A stretch of 64,000 nt of DNA from Kudoa neothunni. Taxonomy: Eukaryota > Cnidaria. The notes beneath the pieces are model-generated. The model ran no database searches, was not told where the DNA came from, and was given only the letters and a program-made list of their open reading frames with translations. Made by a program: the position numbers and the translations under genes. Numbering within the stretch: the first letter of the stretch is position 1; each line of letters opens with the position of its first letter. Positions 45,831 to 56,500 of this stretch are shown here, one piece after another. The stretch is from positions 10,788,001 to 10,852,000 of the forward strand of contig OZ199838.1 of NCBI GenBank assembly GCA_964304625.1, given 5' to 3'.

Positions 45831-48283
45831 CGGAAATATCGAAATTTTACTAATAGGAGTCATAAAAGCTTATCTTTTTATGTATCCGATTCTTTATTTA
45901 AAAAAACAATGAGGATAAGGAACTTATCACATTTTTAAATAAAATATTAATTCTCCACGTAAATTAACAATTCTTCGATTTCTGGAGAGCTCTCATTTAA
46001 TCCGAATTTCCGTCACGAATATTGTATAGTAGCCAAAATAATCACGTTTCGTTAATACAGAAGATTATTAATCTACTTGCTGATGGATTAATTGTTGGTA
46101 ATCTCATATTAGCTTCACTCAAATAAATAATGCATTTATTTGAGAAATTCCAAAAGATGTAGACAGTAAAATTTCACGAAATAAATAAGATAATTAAGTC
46201 CCATTTCATAAACGACCGGCTCAGAATAAAATTTCACCATATCTAAAAATATACCATATTTTATTTTTTTTTAAATTGTTGGGTAATTCTTTTTCATATA
46301 AGAGTTGAAACATTACTAGAAGAATGTAGTAACCTGAAATTCACATATTTGGAGTTAAAAAAAAACGACTCTATTTCTTACCGAGAACCGAGAAGGTTTA
46401 AGATGTGCTGTTACCACCCCATTGAATTTTAAAGAAGTGAATTGATAAAAATAGATTTTGATTTTATTTCAACGATATCTTCAATTTTCTAAATAAAATC
46501 ACATTGTTCCATTTGTAGATTTATATTTCTGTATCGTTCTCTTAATAAAATTACCCAAATTATCAATACACAAATATAATAAATGATTTGTTGAAATTTA
46601 GAAAGAGGTAAAAATACACGTTTTTATTCACGGGCGTCTTAGCTGTAAGCTTTAATGTTTTCATGCGCTGCAACCAATAATAACTATGAGGCGAGAAATT
46701 TTATTTGTTATAGTTATATGTAGTGAATTAGCTGGATATTGTTTTCCTTCAATAAAAAAAGTTATTAATATTTTGTCGTGTTCTGATTGCAAACTGTGTT
46801 CTATGGCCTGCCCGCACCATCATATTGTTGAAATTAACAGTTAATTCTTAATTTAATTGTAATTTTTTATATTAACGATCGAATTACGCAATAATTGTTT
46901 CTCTTAAATCTATATAACTTTTTCATATCAGTAAATTATCTGGGAAGGTTTATCAAATATTGGCATACCCTATTATTTCTTAATAATGACTTATGTTTGT
47001 ACAAAATCAAATTTACATTTAAAATTATCGTAGTTGGATTTGCATTTATTCAGAAAATCATGATAATAATTTTAACATTTTATTTTGATGGAATAAGTAT
47101 CATAAATATTACAATATTTTTCCTCAATGCTGAATTCTCTTTATTTTAAACTCATTTAAAATTGAATAAATGCAACATTATCGAGAAAATCTACCATTTT
47201 ACGGTAATTATTTATCATTTTTGTTTATTGGAAGACATGCATGGACCTAATAATATATCCAATGTCCATCACGCTTAAATTGAGCGATGAAAAAAAATAA
47301 TATCGAGAAAAAACTTTTTAAAATATTCGAAGGAAGTATCAGCTTAACATTGGCTTAACCGAGTATTTACCTCTCGGAGTATGCATAAACATAGACGGCA
47401 TGCAACAGGATTTTTTAATTTAATGGTTTAAATTAAAGATGTATTAACTCAGATTAAAAACAGATACTAGTGTTAGAAGCCGGAACTAAAAGATATAGAC
47501 ATATTTGTTTGTTAAAGCCGTATTCTCTTTGAGCTAATTAGTATCTAGATACACCAACTTACTAAATAAGTGTAAATAACCAAGTTCAACCATCAAATAT
47601 TGATATAATTAATTGACGAAAAATGGATCACCACTCAAAAATTTAATAGACCAATAAAAGTAGTAGTCTAATCTGAACTATTTATTTACTAATTTTTAAT
47701 TAAAAAGGTAAATTGAGTCCACATCGTCATAGTTATTTGCTAGTTTGTTTACTAGTTGATTATCTCCTAATTATCAATAAAAGATCAATTTAGATTGAAT
47801 TAGACAAGTTGCACGCCGGAAAACAAAATCACTTCATGCTTACACTGTTATCTACAAACGCACAACCATTAATATTTCTTTATCTCAAAACCCTTAAAGG
47901 TTAAACCATATTCCAGCTTTAAAATATTCATTTGTCGGTTTATCTGCAGGCTTAACCAATTTGACAACATTATAATAAAGTACTTAAAAAATGGAAGAAT
48001 TGAATTAGTAAGAATGTACAAGAAATGTTCAGTCGATGAATATCAAACTAACATTGGGGTTTACTACCATCACTACTTGACCACAACAAAACTGAAACAT
48101 TATGTTTTCACAGAAACAAGCACACTAAGTATTGTTTGTTGACAATACATCCAAATTTTCGATTTTAAATATCAGCTTTACGCTGAATTAGATTCTCTTA
48201 GCATTATTATTAAGCCGGTGTAGAGACATTCAAAGAAAGGGCAGATAAAATTAAATTCTGTTTACTCGCGCACATAACACAGT
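45831..48283. other. Gene-poor spacer upstream of the second DJ-1 copy
   Basis: 2.4 kb of AT-rich DNA. One long hydrophobic open frame at 46895-47149 looks like chance. Nothing else is supportable. Confidence 0.45.
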
Positions 48284-49099
48284 ATGAGAGCATTGATAGT
48301 CATTGGATCAGGTGTTGAAGATTTGGAAACAATCGTCACTTTTGATATTCTTCGTAGAGCGAAAGTGATCCAACCAATCAATCAATAGATCGATCGTATG
48401 GACCATGTTGAATTATAAACTTTAGTTTGATGCCAACATTGCATCCATAACAGGCATTGATGTTATACGTTTGAGCATGGGAACTATGTTAGAAACCCCA
48501 TAAAAGGCTTGTCGACTGCAAAGATGTATGATTTTATTTATGGGATATCGAGGAATAGAATAAAGTAACCCTGTTGCATCCTTATTTACTTTAGGATACC
48601 TATGACATCATCGTATTCCCAGGTGGCCCGGGTTGTTTTGCTGTAGCTGATGTATGTCTACATTTTCTGGATTTATTGGATAGTTTCGAATAGCCGCATA
48701 TATTGATTAAATTTTTCTTAATTTAACGATCTAGGACGTCATAGCTCAAGAGATGTGTAAGAGACATCTTGAAGCCGGAAAAATAGTAGGAGCCATTTGT
48801 GCAGCTCCAGCAGCTCTTTCTAAACATGGTCTACTAAAAGGAAAACGAATTACATGCTATCCTTCTGCTGTGGATCTTATGAGTGCAGGTTTTATAATTT
48901 CGATATGAAAGGTGCTTAATGTTGTATCACTTAGAATGCATTCTTTGTTAATAATCGAGTTGTAATTGATGGCAATCTTATCACCGGTAAAGGACCTGGT
49001 ATTACGTTGGATTTTGCACTTGAGTTGGTCAGAGCCTATGCTGGGGATAACATTTGTGAAAATGTTCGAAAAGAACTTCGACTAGATGATCAACCATAA
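48284..49099 (+). pseudogene. DJ-1/PARK7-family second copy with two frame lesions
   Basis: It has the same five-exon structure as the gene at 28644: 48284-48364, 48426-48525, 48595-48651, 48735-48888 and 48935-49099, with all GT-AG sites intact. The copies differ widely in sequence (exon 1 MRALIVIGSGVEDLETIVTF), so the duplication is old. The Glu15-equivalent and the catalytic GAICAAPAAL elbow are kept, and exon 4 has five extra residues (DVIAQ). Exon 2 is 100 nt instead of 99, with an extra base in the ACCCCAT tract, immediately giving TAA. Exon 5 is 165 nt instead of 164, with an extra base before TAATAA near 48950. Either it is a pseudogene in which splice sites and catalytic residues have so far survived, or the lesions are base errors or are bypassed. 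Confidence 0.8.
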
Positions 49100-50006
49100 T
49101 AAGGTGGATTTGTGGCCTTCATCCATTCTAAACTACCTTCCGACAACAGTTGTCTAACATATTGAGACTACTTAGTTGTTTATTGCCACGATCACTACCA
49201 TTATTATTGTTGTTGTGTTTTTACTACAATGTGCTTTCTAACTGATTGCATTTATTTTATGTGAATGAGAATTTATACATTAGCAAAGCGTTACCATCTG
49301 ATTTGACAAAACAAGATTTATTATCCTCGGTTATTTTCACCGAATACTTCCAATAGATCAATAAGTAAGGTTTTCAGATACAATGCGTTTCGTTTATGAG
49401 TGAATGGCGACGGGATGCGATAATAAAATATTGTTCGTATTTGTTACGATCATGAGAAAAATCATTGCGCTTATAAAAACACACGGTAATGAAGAACAAC
49501 GTTATAACGAGACTGTTTGTTTATATAGATAGCGAGACAAATCTTAACACATTATAATGACGTCACGTCTATGACAACATATTTACGATATACCAAATTA
49601 TAATTAATATACATGAAAATTAATAACGATATAATTAACATATACACTAACGTTACAGTATTAATTCATATATTTTTAAAATAATATCAGCGGTGAAAAT
49701 ATGAAGGGAGGATTTCATTTAAATACCGCTCGATTTGTACAGGTCACTTAATTTTTCTACGTCCAAACTGTAATTTTATGCAGTCCAATATTAGTTTCTA
49801 ATAACCTTATAAAAGTAGTTGTCGCGATGAAAAATATGCAAATTTGGTAAATGTATTCTGTGAATCGAAAAAAATTAAAAATAAAAAAAAAACAATATGA
49901 TTTAAAATGGAAGATTTTTATATTTTTCATGAAATTAGCTTCTTGGCGCAATTTGAAACGTTGCTGAGTCATGATTGGTTAGGCCACCCCCATTACGCTA
50001 TATGGC
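49100..50006. other. Spacer downstream of the second DJ-1 copy
   Basis: No gene or structured repeat could be supported. Confidence 0.4.
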
Positions 50007-50200
50007 CAGTGGTTCTAAACCTTATTGGAACTGTGGATCTTCATTTATATTAAGGGGGATTGTAAACAAAATAAAATATTTATTCTCAAAATTTTTTCGA
50101 AATCGACAAGGACTTGGACAACATGCATTTGTGCCTAGATACCAATTAAATTAATAGTTTCTATATTCTTTCGGTTTTGCGAATCGCCCAGTAAACTTCG
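50007..50200. mobile_element. hAT-type MITE, copy 2
   Basis: The left end CAGTGGTTCTAAACCTTATT and the interior GGACTTGGACAACATGCATT...TAGATACC match the MITE at 5354-5619. The right terminus is degraded around GCGAATCGCCCAGT. A further hAT-like start, CAGCGGTTCAAAACCGTTG, begins at about 50224 and may belong to a separate insertion. Confidence 0.5.
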
Positions 50201-50224
50201 GCTGGCCCCTAGGGATTGGTGGAC

Positions 50225-51271
50225 CAGCGGTTCAAAACCGTTGCCGATACCCATCAAAACATGAGTATCAACTACCCCATCAAGTGTTATCTTCTTGCGG
50301 CAGCGTGGAAGTTTAAACCACTAAACATTCTCATTTTTCTAGTAATTACCATCCCGAATCGTATCCACAAGGAATTGGATTCAACTGATTATATCCTGCC
50401 TGTTAGTGCACCCCCAAAGGTTCAAACGTCTAACTTGATCTTCTTTGTTAGGATTAAATTACAACTAAAGGTGAAGTTATACGGTTTTAATTTAATTTAA
50501 TTCTAATCACAGCCCACGTTATAGGATAGGGAACATGCTGGTATGGAAACAGTAGACTTATCGTTGGCGGTAACTGAATCTAGACACTTCGGGATAATGA
50601 ATCCAACCATCCTGGACCTAGAAAACAGTCGAATGAAGTCAGCGAATATAAAATTAATTCAAAACAAGTTCAATTATCGATTAAAATTTTATTCTAATAT
50701 TAAAAAATACCGAAATTTGAAAATTTAGAAAGGTTACTGAAACCAACATTAAATGCCAAGGAAACAGAGTTAAAACTATGAGTAAAGGAGATGGGATAAA
50801 ATAGGTTAATTGTAACCAGAGAAGAAATCTGCCTGAAAGCGATGAATTTTAGAAAGTACCTAAGTTTTAAAGAAATTACAGTCTGATGTACACGTTTAAC
50901 GTGCGCTGTAATTTAACTTCCTTCAAACAACAAAATATTTCGAAAACTTTCATCAGATTTAAAGGAAAGAATCATTTGTTTTTGTATATACGTGATAAGC
51001 CTTACGAAAAGGAAAATTTCGGACTTAGTCTAATATAGGGACTAAAATAATAACCGTTAAGACTATTAGTCGTGATGAAACATATTTTTATCGCGTTTTA
51101 ACGGAAAAGTTTATAATAATTGTTAATTTTTAACGAAAACGCGAAAATGAAATCTTCCTTCATTAGCTGGTGACAACGAAGAATCTTAACTTTTAAAATT
51201 AAATGATTCCATTACTTGTATGATCCGATTTTTTTTCATTTTAATCTATAAGTTCTCCGTAACTAACTTAA
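50225..51271. other. Spacer, no supportable gene
   Basis: Open frames at 50216-50500 and 50543-50728 have no family features and overlap degraded transposon sequence. Confidence 0.35.
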
Positions 51272-51508
51272 CCCTTAAAAGCTAACATTGTGCCCACAAG
51301 AATATCTTTATATTTTTGTTAGAAAATTTGTTTTTAACATCGTTATATTTTGTGTTTTCACCAGAATTTCATCTACTTAAAAAAATATTATTAGTCAACT
51401 AATGTGATAAAATTAGTTAAACTTCCTATAAAAATACGCGAAATATCACATTTTATACAACGCTATCATAGAAATGGATGCGTGGAGCTCAAGATTAGTT
51501 TCTAAGGG
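51272..51508. mobile_element. piggyBac-type MITE, copy 2
   Basis: Flanked by TTAA at 51268-51271 and 51509-51512. The left end is CCCTTAAAAGCTAA; the right end in reverse complement is CCCTTAGAAACTAA. It is 237 bp and non-coding. It is homologous, in opposite orientation, to the sequence ending at 450. Confidence 0.7.
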
Positions 51509-51512
51509 TTAA

Positions 51513-52477
51513 TGAATTGTTTAAATTAATAGTAATTTAAGAATTATTATATTTGTCGTATGTATGCAACTTATATTTAAATTACCCACAATCACCAAGG
51601 TATTTATACTCGTTTGCGACTTATTTTTAAGAATATACAATATTTTCAAACGTAAAATGTACACAACGGTTATAATAAAGCTTTTCTACCAAAAATAGGC
51701 TAGGTGAAAAAGTTTAACATCTCGTCTATGCCAGCGCTCCCCGATTCATTTTAGTTTCTACACCCCTTCTCAAAATGAAATTATAAACAAATTTATTTTT
51801 AGGCGGTAAAAATAAATCTACTAAAATTAGATGTAAAAATAGGTTACTTTAATGGGAAAATAAATTAAGTGATTTGACTTATTTCTTGTATTTTTTGACA
51901 ATAATTGAATCGAAAAGTGGCTATTTATTAGGTAAAGATGTGAATGGATCATAATTTTTAAATGAAGCAGCTATTCCATACTATAATGCAAAATATTAGA
52001 TCCGAATGTCACGCATGCGTCATATGTAAGATTTTATAGTTATTTTCTTTTAGTTATAAATTTAAAAATTAAATGAGGAAAATAAAGATACAGCCCGATC
52101 TTGAATGTAAAGTTTTAGGTTATGTAATTATTAAGTGCAAACTAATTTTAACTTGAAGTATAAAAATTAAAAATAAACAATGTGAACGCAAATCAAAATT
52201 TAGTTCCTACTGGCCTCACAGCTCACTTAAAAAATATATCATGCAATATTAAGAATTAAACCCACTTAAAACATTTTATAATTTTTTTATCGTTTGTCTT
52301 TAAAAATGAATATTTCACAATTTTTCACTTGGAACCAAAAAGATTTAATTTAATAATTAATTAAAAAAAACAAATGAATACTTGAGTTATTTATTTATTT
52401 ATGAACGAATGAATGAATTAAAAACCATTTTTGCTTTATATACGAACAAATATAAAATAGTGGATTAAAAGCGCATA
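51513..52477. other. AT-rich spacer
   Basis: No gene, repeat or transposon end recognised. Confidence 0.4.
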
Positions 52478-52859
52478 TTAATTGTCAATAATATTCATCA
52501 GATGACTTCTGTTTACAAGGTTTATTTCAGCTTCAAATGCGCACGAATCGCACATAATATGCTTTTGAGAAAGATTCCAATTACGTAGAATCTGTTCATT
52601 ACGTACAAAGAATGCTCGGCCATACAATTTGTTATTGACTGAAACTATGAATCTAGGAACTCAATGGGGAAACCCGGGTCTATATGAAAACACCGAATCA
52701 ACAGCGCAACAGAACCATTGTCTTCATGACTAACATCATGTAGATTACAAGCTCTTATTAGCGTGCTACGTTCATTAACAACTTCCACACCATGTATGCT
52801 TAATTTCGAAGTTAATCCTTTTCCATATTCATTATTGGAAAGAATTTGAAATTCACATG
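52478..52859 (-). CDS. Unrecognised gene, two 3' exons
   Basis: Exon 52859-52674 (CEFQILSNNEYGKGLTSKLS, IHGVEVVNERSTLIRACNLH, DVSHEDNGSVALLIRCFHI) joins in phase through a 35-nt GT-AG intron (52639-52673) to 52638-52478 (NNKLYGRAFFVRNEQILRNW...CDSCAFEAEINL, stop at 52478). The protein-like composition across the phase-matched junction supports a real gene. The 5' exon was not located, though a GATGAG acceptor precedes the first exon. The second part faintly recalls the end of BAH domains (FxxR...), but not enough for a call. Without the intron a second frame is also open, so the junction should be treated as provisional. Confidence 0.4.
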
Positions 52860-53504
52860 CTCATCTCTATCCTAGGTTTGCAATGAACGTTCAACGCTTC
52901 ACAAACTGCAAACCAGATTTTACCTGAGGAGTGGTAGACTAATAAAAAATTCGTGGATCAATCTAGTTTTTAAAACGTCTCAGTAGGTAAACCTTTATCA
53001 CTTATCACTTTGTCTAGGTCTAGACTCTAGAGTAAATGACCTATTCAACGAATAAAATTTCCGAAAGATAGAATTCTCATTAAACTCATTTAATAAAAAT
53101 ACATAAATTATTTCAAATCAAATGAACTAAGGAATTCTATTCTACTTTATTATGAACAGTTCCTCAAAATTATAAATTCACCATAAAATAACATTATTGG
53201 TTCTTTGACTTGTTACCAACTAAATATTATGCTTCTGGATTTTTGAAATTAAAAAAATTTATTTATCAGTTATCATCAACGTTTACCGCCAACATTTATA
53301 GATAGGATTAGTTCGACAATTAAATTTAGCGAAAATCTTACTTGTTATCGGGTATTCATTGGAATGATGGACTGAGATATAATGGTTGCAAAATCTATTT
53401 TAATCCAACATTTAAACAAACGGATCAATGTTTTATTAAGGGTGTTCCCATACCCAATGCGCGCGCACAAAACACACATCGTATATCATTTATGCCGTCT
53501 CTAA
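52860..53504. other. Flank between the unknown gene and CXXC1
   Basis: Contains the presumed 5' flank of CXXC1 (plus). I looked for a PHD-finger exon of CXXC1 here and found none. Confidence 0.4.
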
Positions 53505-56500
53505 ATGGAAAAGGTTGATGTCAGCGATTTGAACCCCGAGAATAAATGCAGTGAGAAACGCAATAAAATTACTTACAAAAACCAGTTTACGGCCAATCCT
53601 ACACAAAACGGGTTAGCCATTGCAAATCATTCTATTATTAAGTATCTAGGCAGTTTATCAATAGATTTTGTGTTTTTAGTGTGTGCTATGAATAGATACA
53701 AATTTTTTACTGTATCCAATCTAATTGTAATTTAGTACTAAGGAGATCGGCCCACAAAATCATAAACTTTCGAATGAGTTTTTTAATGGTGCCATGAATG
53801 TGCCATTCAGTTCAAATACTAATAATCACACTTTCTTACCGAACAACACATCACAAAGAATGTTCGAGAAATCCTTCAACTTTAATCGTACGAATATTAG
53901 CAATATATCTCATCCGGATTCGAAATATTCGTCAGTCCAACAGCAACCTGTTTCAAATTTAGCTTTCCGTGTTGGTTATCCCAATAACACAACACATCGG
54001 CCACCGCTATTCAACCAACAAAGTGTGGCCATCAATAACAACAATAATATTAATAATGACAACATCAATAATAATGGTAGATGTGCGATTGACCGAAACA
54101 GAATTGCTAATATTCCCCCACTGAACAACACCTACAACTCTCCTAATTTTAACACCAACCCATATGTTAGTAATTATCCGGTGCGTATGGAAGGTAGCGG
54201 ATATTTTCCAGGTGTCAATCCCCTTCAAAATCAAGCTCAAACTACAACAATCGGACAACCCAGAGCTCAATTTCTGCCATGCACTAATAGTGATGCTAGT
54301 CACGGATCCTTGAATGCAATGAGAATGACCCCAGAAAGAATATATTCACAAAATAATATAAATGCATATGGGAGTTTACCAACATCGTCGAATCACCACC
54401 CTTCAACTTTGATGCAATGTAGCAACAACGCACCGGCTCTGGCTCTTTCAACACCAAATCATAAATCCATAGGTGGAAACACTGCCGTTGTCTCTAACGC
54501 TAACGCTAATGCGGTTAGTGGTGGTACATGCAACTGTTACGGTTGTATTAACCTGAACGATTGTGGTAATTGTTCCGTGTGCAAAACTATGCACAAGTTT
54601 GGAGGACCTTTTGCGAAAACGTCGAAGCGGTGCGTTTTCCGTACATGCGTTCGTGCCAATCCTAACTACAACCCAATGAATAGAGTTTATACGACCAATG
54701 GAACCCAAACAATGTCTGTTTTTTTAATTTAAATGAACTGAAACGGTTATTTTAGTGAAAATTTTCAAACTAACGCGTTTCAAATTCCTCGATTTCCGAT
54801 GGATAACTGTCAGCAACCACTTCCCCAACTAAGAAATGTTTCCCAAATCTCCGATCCCACCAATATTACAGTTGGCAGCCAGTCAACCATGCATTTTAAT
54901 AAAAACTTGAATTATAATCCTCAATTGGTGCCATCTACATCATATGCCAACGTTTACAATAATGTGGCTGAACGGCAACGTCGTAAAAGACCTGAGCCAT
55001 CCCTTCCGGTGGCCACTGGCAACCAAGTTAAACGCTGCGTAGCTGGCAGAACCGAGTCGATCGCTCCAAAGCCAAATCTTATTCCGGTGAAACATGTTCT
55101 TCGTTGTCATGCCGATGGTTGCGATAAATTTGTCATGCACAAATCAAAATATTGCTCTCAACAATGTGGAATAAAGACCAATCTTAAGTACTATTATTAT
55201 TTGTTATTATTAATTATTATTACTGTTATTGGTATTGTTGAAACCCATTATGTCAAATATTGTATTTTTCGAATATATTATGCACGTATTGAATGGATAA
55301 TTTCATCTTTCTACTTTTAGAAGGGTGAAAAATCGTTTAGATACATGCCTGACGTCAGGTCGCATGAACTCATCGTATATACGTGACACCGAGAAATCGC
55401 GTAGACTACAGCGCAAATTCGAAGTAAAAAGTTCAGTTTTGTAAAAGAGTCTGAGAGTTATTGGATTTTTTAAGACAATCCAAGAGGAAATAACTTCACA
55501 TAAAGAGATGCGTTCAAACCTTTTGAAATATTTCCAACGGCGGCCGCCGAGTTCGACATGGTCAATTGTATTTACATGATAGATAGTAGTTGACGGTGAA
55601 TGATTTGCTCATTTAGAACTCCAATGATGATGTTGTTAATATTGATGCACAGTTCATGTGTCCGTGTTGTCAAAGCTATGTCGGAGCATTTCAAGCTGTT
55701 AAACATGTTGAAAATTGCTATAATAAGGTAGATTGTTTAAAGAATTAGATGTGTCGCTTTTAATTTTAATATTCAAATGTCGTTCACCGTCGTATATTCT
55801 ATTAGATTGTAATGGTTAATTGTTATTTCCGATGTTCTCCTATAATAAATAAGAGGTTGAAAAACGTGAAAAACTGTCAGGGGGAAATAATCTTTGTAAA
55901 ATATTTACTGACCTACGCGAAATTGAGCGCAAAATTTCAATTTTCACCGTAATCATTTTAAACAACAAATTGTGTCAAATTTATAAATGAGATTTGTAAG
56001 AATTAATAATGAAGGATTCGAATAAGTATTTTGAATCTAGAGTATGGGCCACCGAAGTTTTTGTCTTACGGGCTAAATTTTTGATATTTATAAACTTCGA
56101 GAGCCGATTTAAAAAAACTGTTTTTTTTAAAGCAGTTTTATAAAATGATGCAAAAATAATATAAATACAAACTATTATGAATTTGTGTTTGAATGTGAAA
56201 CTGATTCCGATCTAATAAAGGTTTATCTCTCCTCAGTACGTACAAAAAAGGTAGTTCCAGTCATAAGCAATGCGTTAAGATGTGTATCTGACAATCGATT
56301 CCTCTGGCGGGACGTAGTGTATTTTCCTTTTTGAGACCCCAAAGGGATTACAAACTACTTCTAATCTATTGCTTAATTAAAAAATAGGGATTTTGGTTAT
56401 TTTAGTTGCGGTTTAAGAATTACTTTTTTTCAAATATAAAATTCGAGGTTTGTTAATGAAAACGTACTCAAATTGTATAGATGCTAATAAGTTATTGATT

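Noticed and set aside
46895-47149. 84-codon hydrophobic ORF as a membrane protein
   Set aside because: Low-complexity AT-rich codons (Phe, Ile, Leu, Asn) expected by chance at this base composition; no splice partners or motifs.
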